DNA of 64,000 nucleotides from Pusillimonas sp. UBA3987 (GCA_002384935.1 DGCD01000009.1:248001-312000), one strand, 5' to 3'; shown: positions 1-9,454, numbered from the stretch's first letter. Made by a program: numbers and translations. Notes: a model not told the origin generated them from the sequence alone.

Positions 1-2451
1 AATGTCGCGGCCCTGCGCATCGAATACCGGCGTCACCACCGTGACGTCGGGCAGGTGCGTGCCACCCGCGTACGGATTGTTCAACACATACACATCGCCC
101 GGGCGCAATTGCCCTTCATTCGACGCCATGATTGCCTGAATACTGGCACTCATGGAGCCCAGGTGAACAGGAATATGCGGCGCGTTGGCCACCAGGTCGC
201 CTTGGGCATCGAAAATAGCGCAAGAAAAATCCAGGCGCTCTTTAATGTTCACCGAGTACGACGTGTTTTGCAGCCGATACCCCATCTGTTCCGCAATCGA
301 CATGAACAGATTATTGAAAATTTCCAGCATCACCGGGTCGGCCTGCGTGCCGATGGCATAGCGCTGCGGCCTTGGCACCGCGCGGTCGAGCACGATATCG
401 CCGCGCTCGGTAATGGTGGCACGCCAACCGGGGTCGATCAAGGTGGTGGCATTGGCATCGGTAATAATCGCCGGCCCCAGCAGCGCGTCGTTCACGCGCA
501 AGTCGGCACTGCGATACAGCGGGCAATCACGCAATTCGCCTTCGGTATGAATGCGCACCGTGTCGAAAGCCTCGGGCTTTTCACCTTGCGTACGAGCCGC
601 TTTCACAAATACGCCTGCCGCCTCACCCGACTCATCGCCAATGGCTTCGGCAACCACTTTTTCAATTACCAGACGGCGGTCGGGCATCAGGAATGAAAAC
701 CGCAGGGAATACGCTTTTTCAAACACGTCACGCATCGAAGCGGTGTTATCCAGCGGCACGGGCAACGACGTATCGGTGCCTTCATAACGCAAGTACAAGC
801 GCCGCTCGACACGGATATGCGCCGATGAAATATGCTGTTCCAGCAATTCGTCGCGAGCCTTGGCCGACAGCTCATTGAGTACGAGTCGCGCCTGCGCTTC
901 GCCCTCTTCATCCCAAACCGCTTCAATTGAGCGCTCGCGAATGGCGGTAGAGGCAGCCAGGCCCATGCCATAGGCCGACAACACACCGGCCAGCGGATGC
1001 ACCAACACGCGCGGCATCGCCAGCGCATCGGCCACGCGGCAGGCGTGCTGGCCGCCCGCGCCGCCAAAGGTGGTGAGCGTATAACGGGTAATGTCGTAAC
1101 CACGCTGCACCGAAATCTGCTTGATGGCGTTAGCCATATTCGATACGGCAATATTCAGGAAGCCTTCAGCCAGTTGCTCGGGCGTAGTGGGCTTGCCGGT
1201 GTCTTTCGACACTTGCTGCGCCAGTTCGGCAAAGCGCCGGCGAACCGTATCGACATCCAGCGGTTCATTGGCGTTGGGCCCGAACACAGAAGGAAAATGC
1301 TGCGGCTGGATACGACCCAGCATGACATTGGCATCGGTCACGGTCAGCGGCCCGCCGCGCCGATAACACGCCGGCCCGGGGTTGGCTCCGGCCGACTCGG
1401 GGCCCACGCGCAAGCGTGTGCCGTCGAAGTGCAAAATGGAACCGCCGCCGGCGGCAACAGTATGAATGCTCATCATGGGGGCGCGAATACGCACACCCGC
1501 CACCAGCGTGTCGAACGCGCGTTCGTATTCACCAGCATAATGCGACACATCGGTTGATGTCCCGCCCATATCGAAACCAATGACACGATCGTAGCCTGCC
1601 GCTTCCGACACACCGGCCATGCCCACAATGCCACCGGCCGGGCCGGAAAGCACGGAATCCTTGCCCTGGAAGGTATGCGCATCGGTCAGCCCGCCGCTGG
1701 ACTGCATGAACTGCAAGCGCACGCCGGGCAACGCCGCAGCAACCCGATCAACATAACGACGCAACACAGGTGAAAGATAAGCGTCCACCACGGTCGTATC
1801 GCCCCTGGCCACGTAACGGATCAGCGGCGATACCTCATGCGATACAGAGACCTGCGTAAAGCCGATTTCACGCGCCAGCTCGCCCAAACGGCGTTCATGA
1901 TCGGGGTTGCGGTAACCATGCATCAGGGCAATGGCCACGGCGCGAACACCAGTGTTGAAAACGTCTTGCAACTGGGCCCGCGCGGCGGCCTCATCCAAAG
2001 CAACAACCACATCGCCCTGGGCATCCAGGCGCTCGGCCACTTCCACAACCGTTTCATACAACAGTTCAGGCAGGATGATTTCACGGTCGAACAGGCGCGG
2101 CCGATTCTGGTAGGCAATGCGCAAGGCATCGCGAAACCCTTTGGTCACGAATAGCGCCAGCCGTTCCCCTTTGCGCTCCAGCAGGGCGTTGGTGGCTACC
2201 GTCGTGCCCATCTTGACCACGTCGATCTTGTCAGCGGGCACCGTTTCACCCGGCTGCACACCCAGCAAACGGCGAATGCCTTCTACGGCCGCGTCTTCAT
2301 ATTGTTCCGGGTTTTCAGACAGCAGCTTGGCGGTGATGATTTCACCATCGGGCTTGCGCGCCACAATGTCGGTGAACGTACCGCCCCGATCAATCCAGAA
2401 CTGCCAGCGTTCTTTACCCAGGGGCTCATGTGTTGCAGAAACGTTATTCAC
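1..2451 (-). CDS. Hydantoinase/5-oxoprolinase, fused HyuA-HyuB (partial, 3' end beyond window)
   Basis: An open frame of 817 codons runs without a stop off the left edge. The N-terminal part matches the HyuA/acetone-carboxylase-beta fold: an RGGTFTDIVA phosphate-binding motif lies about 20 residues from the start, GTTVATNALLERKG follows near residue 90, and the HyuA C-terminal signature GGAGGQHACRVADAL lies near residue 460. The frame then passes directly into HyuB-type sequence (VHLGSMSASIQAI, then LNNPYAGGTHLPDVTVVTP) at the edge, so this is the fused arrangement of ATP-dependent 5-oxoprolinases (family length about 1,200 residues). Family members open cyclic amides such as 5-oxoproline or hydantoins with ATP; the substrate here cannot be read. 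I chose the GTG start at 2451, 23 bases after the preceding gene, because family similarity begins just behind it. It is the last visible member of the operon read from 9304. Confidence 0.85.
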   Translation of the reverse strand, partial: MNNVSATHEPLGKERWQFWIDRGGTFTDIVARKPDGEIITAKLLSENPEQYEDAAVEGIRRLLGVQPGETVPADKIDVVKMGTTVATNALLERKGERLALFVTKGFRDALRIAYQNRPRLFDREIILPELLYETVVEVAERLDAQGDVVVALDEAAARAQLQDVFNTGVRAVAIALMHGYRNPDHERRLGELAREIGFTQVSVSHEVSPLIRYVARGDTTVVDAYLSPVLRRYVDRVAAALPGVRLQFMQSSGGLTDAHTFQGKDSVLSGPAGGIVGMAGVSEAAGYDRVIGFDMGGTSTDVSHYAGEYERAFDTLVAGVRIRAPMMSIHTVAAGGGSILHFDGTRLRVGPESAGANPGPACYRRGGPLTVTDANVMLGRIQPQHFPSVFGPNANEPLDVDTVRRRFAELAQQVSKDTGKPTTPEQLAEGFLNIAVSNMANAIKQISVQRGYDITRYTLTTFGGAGGQHACRVADALAMPRVLVHPLAGVLSAYGMGLAASTAIRERSIEAVWDEEGEAQARLVLNELSAKARDELLEQHISSAHIRVERRLYLRYEGTDTSLPVPLDNTASMRDVFEKAYSLRFSFLMPDRRLVIEKVVAEAIGDESGEAAGVFVKAARTQGEKPEAFDTVRIHTEGELRDCPLYRSADLRVNDALLGPAIITDANATTLIDPGWRATITERGDIVLDRAVPRPQRYAIGTQADPVMLEIFNNLFMSIAEQMGYRLQNTSYSVNIKERLDFSCAIFDAQGDLVANAPHIPVHLGSMSASIQAIMASNEGQLRPGDVYVLNNPYAGGTHLPDVTVVTPVFDAQGRDI

Positions 2452-2474
2452 TGTACTGATCTTTTTCTTGAGTT

Positions 2475-2846
2475 TTATTCGTCGATATCCAGGCGCTCTT
2501 TCACCGGCGCAATTTCCGAAACCAGGTCACGGATCCGGGCCTTGTTGTGCAAAGGTGAAACCTCGTGCTCCACACCGGGTTGCATACGGGCAATACAGGC
2601 ATACACCACCTTGCCGTCGAACTCCATCATGCACTCTTTGCAGGCATTGGCGTTAATACAGGAATAACGAAACGCCAGGGAGTCATCCAGGTTTTCCCGC
2701 ACCCAGCGCAAGCCATCCAACAGGGAAGCCGCCGCATCGTCGGGCAGTTCGTAGCGCTGGGTCACGGTTTCGCCTTTGCCTACACCGCGCTTCACATTCA
2801 ACACAATGGTTTTATTGCTTGATTCAGTCATCGTTAACTCGCTCAT
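2475..2846 (-). CDS. Stand-alone 2Fe-2S protein, SdhB/FrdB N-terminal-domain type
   Basis: A 123-residue protein that resembles only the plant-ferredoxin-like N-terminal domain of succinate dehydrogenase/fumarate reductase iron-sulfur subunits. A cysteine cluster SCINANACKEC lies near residues 63-73 and a fourth cysteine in VYACIAR near residue 85, which would ligate one [2Fe-2S] cluster. The C-terminal domain with the 4Fe-4S and 3Fe-4S clusters is absent. It follows the flavoprotein gene by 21 bases and most likely shuttles electrons to or from that flavoprotein. The start may be the ATG at 2846 or an internal ATG at 2831; neither has a strong ribosome binding site. The family assignment is firm, the partner is inferred from position. 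Confidence 0.75.
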   Translation of the reverse strand: MSELTMTESSNKTIVLNVKRGVGKGETVTQRYELPDDAAASLLDGLRWVRENLDDSLAFRYSCINANACKECMMEFDGKVVYACIARMQPGVEHEVSPLHNKARIRDLVSEIAPVKERLDIDE

Positions 2847-2867
2847 TCGCGGGCTGTTCGCCCAACC

Positions 2868-4610
2868 TTATTCTGCCGGCACGGCCACTTCTTCAGCCTG
2901 ATTTTCCGGCAAGCGTTCTACCGGGCGCTGGGTAATTGCCCATTGGCCATTCTGATAGCGCAGTACCTGATTCAGCACCCAGGCCTCATCCATGCCCGGG
3001 AAATCCTCGCGCTGGTGGGCGCCCCGGCTTTCCTTGCGGTTCAAGGCGCATTGCGTAACCGCTTCGGCCACCATCAGCATATTGCGCAAATCAAGGGCAT
3101 CGATTTGAACCGGGTCTTGCGGACCATCTCCGGCCAGCGGCAAGGCATCCACCTCGACTCTTAAAGCAGCCAATGCTTTTTGCGCCTGCTCCAGCCCTTC
3201 CTGCGTACGGAAAGGGCCAACATAGGTTTGCATCGTGGACTGCAAGCGGGCAATTAACGCGGCCACGTTAGGCCGTTTGGCGGTGGCATCGGCTGTGGCC
3301 TGCAAGGTTTTCAATACCGGCGCGGCCAGGGTGTCCATATCGGCACGGCTGGCGGCGTTATTGGCCTGGGCGTAAGCCGAAGCGGCACGGCCGGCCTGCA
3401 TACCAAAGGTAATGGCCTCGGTAATGGCATTGCCCGACAAGCGGTTCGCGCCATTGGCGCCGCCCACGGCTTCACCGGCGGCAAACAGGCCGGGCACATC
3501 GGTGCTCATGTCCAGGTTCACCCGCACGCCCCCCATGTGATAGTGGGCAATGGGCGCTACCTCAATCGGGCCTTTGGTCAGGTCAATGCCGTTGTCGGCC
3601 AGCTTCTTGATAATGGGGCCGAATGCCTCGCGCAGTTTTTCAACCGGCACGTGCTCGAAACTTAAATAGGCGCCCCCCGCAGGCGAACCCCGTCCGGCCT
3701 CGACCTCTTTCATAATGGCGTAGGTGGCGGCATCACGCGTTACCGTATAGCCCTTGTTCTCGCCCTGATGCCCATACTTTTCCACGAACTCTTCGCCCAG
3801 GCCGTTCAGCAGGCGCCCGCCCAGCTTATAGCGGAAGGGGTCCCACATAATGGGATCAAAGCCAACCAAACGCGGTGCCAGATGCCCAATGGGGAAGAAC
3901 TGCACGAACTCCATGTCGAGCAATTCGGCCCCGGCACGCGCGGCCAGCGCATAGCCGTCGCCACCCATATTCAATGAAGCACTATTGCGCTTGTAGAGTC
4001 GCGTTAACCCACCCGTTGCCACAATGACCGAACGCGCGTTAATGACCAGAATATCGCCGGTGGTTAAATGCAAGGCCACCGCGCCCACGGCACGGCCGTC
4101 TTTCACCAGCAGGTCAACCACCAGGATATCGCCCAGGCGCGCGATATCGTCGTGCTTGGCGACCTGGGTGCGCAGGGTTTTCGCCACGGCAGGGCCGGTG
4201 TTCAGGTAATCGACATACACGCATCGGGGACGATCGTGGCCGGGCGCCTGCACCTGAACCATGTGGTCGTCCTTGCGCGCCCATCCGGTTCCCCAGTCGT
4301 CCATCAGGCGAATGGATTCCACCCCGTTTTCACACAAAAAGCGCGCCAGCGGTTCACTGCACAAGTCGCGCCCCGCCTTCAGGGTATCGGCATAATGGAA
4401 CCGCCAGTCATCAGGCACCTGTTCACCCAACGCAACGGCAACCGTCATTTGCGCCATGATGGTTGCGCCGCCGCGGCCAATCAGGCTGCGGTCAACCAGC
4501 GTCGCCTTACGGCCCTCGTTCGATGCGGCAATGGCCGCACTCATGCCGGCACCGCCCGCGCCGATAATCAGCACATCGGTTTCAAGGTGTTGAATATGTC
4601 CAGAACTCAT
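2868..4610 (-). CDS. FAD-dependent oxidoreductase, succinate dehydrogenase/fumarate reductase flavoprotein family
   Basis: A 580-residue flavoprotein. The N-terminal dinucleotide-binding motif DVLIIGAGGAGMSAAIAA sits at residues 13-30. A central substrate/FAD segment reads APIAHYHMGGVRV, and the C-terminal FAD motif GANRLSGNAITEAITFG is intact, followed by the helical domain with the R-x-E-SRGAHQREDFP segment usual in SdhA/FrdA/AprA/NadB relatives. It is not the respiratory SdhA: there are no sdhCD genes and the iron-sulfur partner is a half-size protein. Its ATG overlaps the livF stop (ATGA), so it is translationally coupled to the importer. I infer oxidation or reduction of whatever the importer brings in; the substrate is unknown. 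Confidence 0.8.
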   Translation of the reverse strand: MSSGHIQHLETDVLIIGAGGAGMSAAIAASNEGRKATLVDRSLIGRGGATIMAQMTVAVALGEQVPDDWRFHYADTLKAGRDLCSEPLARFLCENGVESIRLMDDWGTGWARKDDHMVQVQAPGHDRPRCVYVDYLNTGPAVAKTLRTQVAKHDDIARLGDILVVDLLVKDGRAVGAVALHLTTGDILVINARSVIVATGGLTRLYKRNSASLNMGGDGYALAARAGAELLDMEFVQFFPIGHLAPRLVGFDPIMWDPFRYKLGGRLLNGLGEEFVEKYGHQGENKGYTVTRDAATYAIMKEVEAGRGSPAGGAYLSFEHVPVEKLREAFGPIIKKLADNGIDLTKGPIEVAPIAHYHMGGVRVNLDMSTDVPGLFAAGEAVGGANGANRLSGNAITEAITFGMQAGRAASAYAQANNAASRADMDTLAAPVLKTLQATADATAKRPNVAALIARLQSTMQTYVGPFRTQEGLEQAQKALAALRVEVDALPLAGDGPQDPVQIDALDLRNMLMVAEAVTQCALNRKESRGAHQREDFPGMDEAWVLNQVLRYQNGQWAITQRPVERLPENQAEEVAVPAE

Positions 4611-5350
4611 GCAGCCCCCAAATAAGCTTTTTGTACCGTTGGGTCGGCCGACAATTCTGCCGCCGTTCCCGAAATAATCACATGACCATGCTGCAATACA
4701 TAAGCACGGTCGGCAAGCTCAAGCGCAATACGCGCGTTTTGCTCAACCAGCAAAATGCTTTGCCCGGCCGCTTTCCAGCGAAACAGAACCTGGTAAACCA
4801 TATCGACAAACCGCGGCGACAAACCCATCGAGGGCTCGTCGATACACACCAGTTTGCCCCGACGCAGCCAGGCGCGGCCCAGCGCCAGCATCTGCTGCTC
4901 GCCACCTGAAAGTGTACCCGCAGCCTGACGGCGCCGTTCCGCCAGGCGCGGAAACGAACTGAACACTTCCTCCAGGTCGCGTTCAATGGCCTCTTTTTCA
5001 TGGCGGCGCGGATACGCGCCCATCAGCAGGTTTTCGTAAACCGACATTTCGGGGAACACCCTGCGCCCTTCCGGCACGCTGGCCACGCCCAGGTCGATAA
5101 CATCGGGAGACGACAAACCCTGGATCTCGCGGCCCTCGAGGATGATTCGCCCTTTTGAAGGCGAAACCAGCCCCAGAACAGACTTCAAGGTCGTTGATTT
5201 GCCGGATGCGTTGCCGCCCAGCACCGATACCACCTCGCCTTTTTGCATGGTTAAGTTCACGTCGAACAAAGCCTGCACGGCGCCGTAATGGACATCGATG
5301 TTTTCAAGTTGCAGAAAAGGCGTTTGCGAGGAAGTCATTGAAGAAGTCAC
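4607..5350 (-). CDS. livF: Branched-chain amino acid-type ABC transporter ATP-binding protein LivF
   Basis: A 247-residue ATPase of the LivF class. Walker A is GGNASGKST at residues 45-53 (the usual second residue P is G here), the signature LSGGE is at 147-151 and Walker B LVCIDEP at 167-173. It would work with LivG as a heterodimer under the fused LivHM permease, with the periplasmic binding protein encoded at 8183-9304. The frame can start at GTG 5350, seven bases after livG, or at ATG 5338. LivFGHMK systems import leucine-type amino acids but also amides, urea and aromatic acids, so the linked oxidoreductase and hydantoinase suggest a substrate other than leucine. Confidence 0.88.
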   Translation of the reverse strand: MTSSMTSSQTPFLQLENIDVHYGAVQALFDVNLTMQKGEVVSVLGGNASGKSTTLKSVLGLVSPSKGRIILEGREIQGLSSPDVIDLGVASVPEGRRVFPEMSVYENLLMGAYPRRHEKEAIERDLEEVFSSFPRLAERRRQAAGTLSGGEQQMLALGRAWLRRGKLVCIDEPSMGLSPRFVDMVYQVLFRWKAAGQSILLVEQNARIALELADRAYVLQHGHVIISGTAAELSADPTVQKAYLGAA

Positions 5351-5357
5351 GATTTAA

Positions 5358-6236
5358 TCAGCCAAGATGTGCGTCAGACGCATTGTCACGCCGCTGGCGG
5401 CCAAGGTATGCCTCAACCACCTCGGGGTGGTCGAGCGCGTGGTCGGGGTCGCCCTGCGCCAGAATCTCGCCCTGGTTCAGCACAATCACGCGGTCGGCCA
5501 CTTTGCGTACCAGCGACAGCTTATGCTCGACCACCAGAATACCCAGATTCGGTCGCATTTGCCGAAGCGCTATCAGCAGGTCGGTCAGTTCCCCCGTTTC
5601 CGTGGGATTCATGCCGGCCGCCGGTTCGTCAAGCAACAGAAAATCGGGTTGCGCCACCAGCACCCGCGCAATTTCCAGCCGCCGCCGGTTCGCATACGAC
5701 AAACTGAACGCCGGCTGACTGCGACGCGGCCACAGCCGCTCGCCGAATAGTTTCAGGGTTTCTTCGGCCATGGCCTCCTGGGCCTGCACCCGCGTGCGCC
5801 AACCCGAGGTACCGAGCAAAGTGGCGAATAATTCATGCAACGGATTCACCAGGCGCCCTGAACCTGTGCGCAGCAACGGCGCCTGCGTACCCACCATCAC
5901 GCTGTCCCACACCGATAAGGCGGGAAACACACGCGACGTTTGAAAACTGCGCCCGACACCCAGGCGCGCCACTTTTTCAGGCGGCAGGTGGTCGATGCGC
6001 CGTCCATTCAGGGCAATGAAACCCGACGTCAGGCGTTCAACCCCGCTCATCATTTGCAGCAGGGTTGATTTGCCCGCGCCATTGGGGCCCACCAGGGCCA
6101 GTGTTTCACCGGCAGGCAAAGTGAAGGTCACGTCGTTCACCGCCTTCACGCCACTGAAATGACGCGAGGCATGATCGACATGAAAGCCCATTGGAACGTT
6201 CTGACCGGTTTTTGAATGCATTTTCGAGCCTGCCAT
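5358..6236 (-). CDS. livG: Branched-chain amino acid-type ABC transporter ATP-binding protein LivG
   Basis: A 292-residue ATPase of the LivG class, with Walker A GPNGAGKST at residues 50-58, the LivG-specific phrase RSFQTSRVFP, a signature of LSYANRRRLEIARVL instead of the canonical LSGGQ, and Walker B FLLLDEPAAGMNPTE. LivG proteins often read LSYGxQR at the signature; N in place of G and R in place of Q is a mild oddity. The ATG at 6236 overlaps the stop of the permease gene (TAATG), which I take as the start; the frame is open further upstream but lies inside the permease gene. It pairs with LivF. Confidence 0.88.
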   Translation of the reverse strand: MAGSKMHSKTGQNVPMGFHVDHASRHFSGVKAVNDVTFTLPAGETLALVGPNGAGKSTLLQMMSGVERLTSGFIALNGRRIDHLPPEKVARLGVGRSFQTSRVFPALSVWDSVMVGTQAPLLRTGSGRLVNPLHELFATLLGTSGWRTRVQAQEAMAEETLKLFGERLWPRRSQPAFSLSYANRRRLEIARVLVAQPDFLLLDEPAAGMNPTETGELTDLLIALRQMRPNLGILVVEHKLSLVRKVADRVIVLNQGEILAQGDPDHALDHPEVVEAYLGRQRRDNASDAHLG

Positions 6237-8128
6237 TACCGTGCCCCCAACAAGCCATGTGGCCGCCAACGCAGCGCCATCAGCAAAATGACGCCATACA
6301 CAATCATGCGCCACTCAGAGAACCCGCGCAGCAACTCGGGAATGATCGTTAAAACGAAACCGGCCACGGCGGCACCGGTTAAATTACCCAAGCCGCCCAG
6401 AACCGCCATGGTCAGCATAAGCAACGAGGCCTGCACATTGAAGCTGTCGGGTGTGATCACATTCTGAACATAAGCGAACAGGCCGCCGGCTGCGCCAGCC
6501 ATGGCGCCCGAGACGGCAAACCCCATCATTAAATAACGACGCACCGGCACCCCGGCTGCATGGGCGGCCAGACGGTCTTCCCGAATACCGCGCCACGTGC
6601 GCCCCATTTCAGAGTTAAGCAAACGCTGTGCCAGAAACAGACACACGGCCACCACCAGTGCCACAAGCCAGAACTTATGGTCGATGGCCGACAAGCGCAA
6701 CCCACCCAGCAATTCGAAAGTGGGCGGGGGAATATTCAAAAACCCCATGGGGCCGCGCGTTACCGGCATCCAGGTCATAAAGACCAGGAAACCGATCTGG
6801 CCAATCGCCAATGTGCCCAGGGCAGCCGTATGGCCGCTTAACTTATACAAAGGCAACGAGGCCAAAGCCCCCACAATGGCGCCCAGTGCAATCGCCGCCG
6901 GCAACGCCAGTTCGGTGGGCAAGCCATGGGTATAGCTCATGACCGCCACCGTATAGGCTCCCACGCCGTAGAACGCGGCATGACCGATGGCCAGAATGCC
7001 CATAGAGCCCGACACCAGCGTCACGCTGGCCGCCAACAAGGCAAAAATCATGGCATACACCACGGCCTGCAAGGCATAGCTGCTGCTGACTACAAATGGC
7101 AGTAACGCCAGCACCGCACCAGCAATCAGAAAGCCCCAGGGCGGCAGATCAAACACCCTGTGTGCGCTGCGCTGGCTGGACGCCGAGGCCAGCAGGCTGG
7201 TGCTGGGCATGGCACCCGAGGCGCCCCCCGCACCACCCAGCGCGTCAAGACGGCGATCGCCCAGCATGCCTTGCGGACGAAAAAGCAAAAAGACCAGCAG
7301 CAGCGAAAACGCCGCGAGGTCGCGAAAGCCTTCGCCCAAATAGGCACTGGACAAGGTTTCCACCACACCCAGCGTCAACCCGCCCAATACGGCGCCGGGA
7401 ATACTGGTAAGCCCCCCCAGCAAGGCGGCGGCAAAACCTTTCAAGCCAAAAGGCAACCCCATGGCCGGGAAAACGCTCTTGAAATACAGGGCAACCAGAA
7501 TGCCGCTCAGCGCACCCAACGCACCGGCCAGCCCGAACGCCAACTGGCGCACATTGCTGGTGCGTACCCCCAGTTGCGCTGCCGCATCGCGGTCTTGTGC
7601 CGTGGCGCGCAACGTACGCCCCATCCACGAGGCCTTCAAAAACCAGGTCAGCGCAGCCGCAGCCAGCAAACCGAACGCAAAGATCAGGATATCGGTCGTG
7701 GTGATATAGGCGCGCCCGAAATAAAACGTATATTCAGGAAACGGAACCGGGAACGATTGCCCTTCGGGCGACCAGATAATTTCCGCCAGCTGGTCGATCA
7801 CGATACTGATGGCCAGCGTTGACAGCACCGGCGCAATGAACGGCCCATTGGCCAATGGGCGCAAGGCCAGGCGCTCCAGCAACACGCCCAGGCCCGACAC
7901 CAGCAGCACCGAAACCACGGCGGCAACCGGCAGCGGCCAGCCCAACCAGACCACACCCGTAAAGGCAAAAAACGCGCCCAGCATGAAGAGCGCGCCCTGG
8001 GCGAAGTTAATTAAGTTCGATACGCCGAACACCAGGCTGAAGCCCAGCGCAATCAGCGCATAAACCTGGCCAATGGCCAGCCCGTTCAATATCTGACTAA
8101 AAAATAATTCGATCATGAAATATGACAT
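6236..8128 (-). CDS. Fused LivH-LivM ABC permease
   Basis: A 630-residue polytopic membrane protein formed of two permease halves. The first half (about 1-290) is LivH-like and starts with ILNGLAIGQVYALIALGFSLVFGV and contains the EAA-type loop with the GALGALSGILVAL and LGGLTSIPGAVLGGL phrases. A low-complexity linker (Gly/Ala/Ser-rich, around 293-315) leads into the LivM-like half with LVSGSMGILAIGHAAFYGVGAY, GLLGARGIREDRLAAH-type and LGGLGNLTGAAVAG phrases. LivH and LivM are usually separate genes; fused forms occur in proteobacteria. The ATG at 8128 follows an intercistronic hairpin; an internal ATG four codons later is an alternative. Confidence 0.85.
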   Translation of the reverse strand: MSYFMIELFFSQILNGLAIGQVYALIALGFSLVFGVSNLINFAQGALFMLGAFFAFTGVVWLGWPLPVAAVVSVLLVSGLGVLLERLALRPLANGPFIAPVLSTLAISIVIDQLAEIIWSPEGQSFPVPFPEYTFYFGRAYITTTDILIFAFGLLAAAALTWFLKASWMGRTLRATAQDRDAAAQLGVRTSNVRQLAFGLAGALGALSGILVALYFKSVFPAMGLPFGLKGFAAALLGGLTSIPGAVLGGLTLGVVETLSSAYLGEGFRDLAAFSLLLVFLLFRPQGMLGDRRLDALGGAGGASGAMPSTSLLASASSQRSAHRVFDLPPWGFLIAGAVLALLPFVVSSSYALQAVVYAMIFALLAASVTLVSGSMGILAIGHAAFYGVGAYTVAVMSYTHGLPTELALPAAIALGAIVGALASLPLYKLSGHTAALGTLAIGQIGFLVFMTWMPVTRGPMGFLNIPPPTFELLGGLRLSAIDHKFWLVALVVAVCLFLAQRLLNSEMGRTWRGIREDRLAAHAAGVPVRRYLMMGFAVSGAMAGAAGGLFAYVQNVITPDSFNVQASLLMLTMAVLGGLGNLTGAAVAGFVLTIIPELLRGFSEWRMIVYGVILLMALRWRPHGLLGAR

Positions 8129-8131
8129 GAC

Positions 8132-8163
8132 GAAAGCAGGCCCCTATGCAGGGGCCTGCTTTC
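8132..8163 (-). terminator. Intercistronic hairpin between binding-protein and permease genes
   Basis: A perfect 13-bp inverted repeat, GAAAGCAGGCCCC and GGGGCCTGCTTTC, with a 6-base loop, lies between the stop of the binding-protein gene (8183) and the permease start (8128). No T-run follows it on the minus strand, so it is more likely a 3'-stabilising or attenuating hairpin that gives more binding protein than permease than a full terminator. Confidence 0.6.
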
Positions 8164-8182
8164 ATTCATGATGTCCGGTTAA

Positions 8183-9304
8183 TCAGAATAGTTCGAACTT
8201 GCCGTCCTGAATCTGAATGAAAATGGGATCTTTCTTAACGTTACCAAACTCATCATACTTCGTTACGCCGGTTACGCCTTCATAGGCCGGGCCGTTCTCG
8301 AGCTCGTCGCGTACGTTTTCACCCGTTAAGGCCTCACCCGACTTAATGACACGGCGCACCGCTTCCAGGCCAACGCCGATGGCATCATACGCCAGGGCGG
8401 CGAATTGATCGGGGTTGCGCCCATACTTGGCTTTGTAGGCATCTACAAACGCTTTCTGGTCGGGATCGCCGGCAAAAAAGATCGTGTGCAACACGGTACC
8501 TTCGCCTGCTTCACCCGCCAGTTCGATGAACTTGGGCGAAGTGAGCGGAATACCGCCGCCCACCGGAATATCAATACCGGCCTGACGCAACTGCTGAATG
8601 AAAATAGACGCTTCCTGATACGGCAAGGCAAGAAAGACGCCATCCGGATTCAACGACTTTACCTTGCTGATAAACGGGCGGAAATCACGCGAACCCGGCT
8701 GCACGGCTTCCAGCAGCAGCACTTCACCACCTGCATCTTCAATGGCCTTGGCCGTTGCCTTACCGGTAAAGACACCCCAGTCGTCCTGGGAGTAGGGAAT
8801 AACGACCTTGTTGGCACCCAGCTTTTCCTGAATGGTATCGGCGTTATACAAGGCCAGGACATCGTCGGTGTTGTTCTGGCGGAATTGATACGGGCTTTGC
8901 TTGCTGAAGTCGGGATGCGAAGACGTGGGGCTGATTTGCGGAATTTTCGCTTCGGCGAAAATAGGCGCCGCAGCCAGGGACGACGTGGTCGACCACGAAC
9001 CAATGGCCAGCACCACGTTCGGCTCATTCACAATCTTGCGGGCCACGGTTGCCGCTTCCTGCGGCGAATTGCGGTCGTCTTCAACAATGAGGTTAACAGG
9101 GTGGCCTTCAATGCCCCCTTGCGCTTTAACCTGATCCAGATACAGCTCAATGGCGTTTTTGAAACTCGCACCGTATTCAGCAAAAGGACCTGAAAGGTGA
9201 GAGAAAAAGCCTACGTTGATGGGTTCCGGATCGGCTGCACGCGCGGTGCCTGTAAGCAAAGCCGGAATCAGCGCTGCCAGCGCCAAAGATCGAGTGAAAC
9301 GCAT
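8183..9304 (-). CDS. Branched-chain amino acid-type ABC transporter substrate-binding protein
   Basis: A 373-residue periplasmic binding protein of the LivJ/LivK/AmiC fold (Peripla_BP_6). A classical signal peptide ends at ARA-AD near residue 23, and mature sequence starts with INVGFFSHLSGPFAEYGASF, typical of the family. The segment IGSWSTTSSLAAAPIFAEAKIPQISPTSSHPDF is the usual ligand-cleft region. It is the first gene of the importer operon and is separated from the permease by a strong hairpin. The ligand cannot be read from sequence. The start is supported by GAGGG ten bases upstream of the ATG. Confidence 0.87.
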   Translation of the reverse strand: MRFTRSLALAALIPALLTGTARAADPEPINVGFFSHLSGPFAEYGASFKNAIELYLDQVKAQGGIEGHPVNLIVEDDRNSPQEAATVARKIVNEPNVVLAIGSWSTTSSLAAAPIFAEAKIPQISPTSSHPDFSKQSPYQFRQNNTDDVLALYNADTIQEKLGANKVVIPYSQDDWGVFTGKATAKAIEDAGGEVLLLEAVQPGSRDFRPFISKVKSLNPDGVFLALPYQEASIFIQQLRQAGIDIPVGGGIPLTSPKFIELAGEAGEGTVLHTIFFAGDPDQKAFVDAYKAKYGRNPDQFAALAYDAIGVGLEAVRRVIKSGEALTGENVRDELENGPAYEGVTGVTKYDEFGNVKKDPIFIQIQDGKFELF

Positions 9305-9393
9305 AATGGAGCCCTCAGTAAATTAATCTGATATACATCATAACGCCAATAAGCCAACATTCTTAAAACATAAAGTTATAAGCAAATATAACT

Positions 9394-9421
9394 AAAAAAG
9401 GGCCGTGATGCCACGACCCTT
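9394..9421 (-). terminator. Rho-independent terminator of the adhC-fghA operon
   Basis: On the minus strand a 10-bp stem (AAGGGTCGTG / CACGGCCCTT, one G-T pair) with a GCAT loop is followed by a run of T residues. It lies 33 bases beyond the fghA stop and about 90 bases before the start of the next minus-strand gene. Confidence 0.75.
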
Positions 9422-9454
9422 CGTACTGCCATGCATGGTTCACTTCAGCAATGA

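Noticed and set aside
55..696. Plus-strand open frame of 213 codons at the left edge
   Set aside because: Antisense to the HyuA-HyuB frame, which has clear family motifs on both sides of this stretch.
8405..9193. 262-codon plus-strand open frame
   Set aside because: Antisense to the signal-peptide-bearing binding-protein gene; no motifs.
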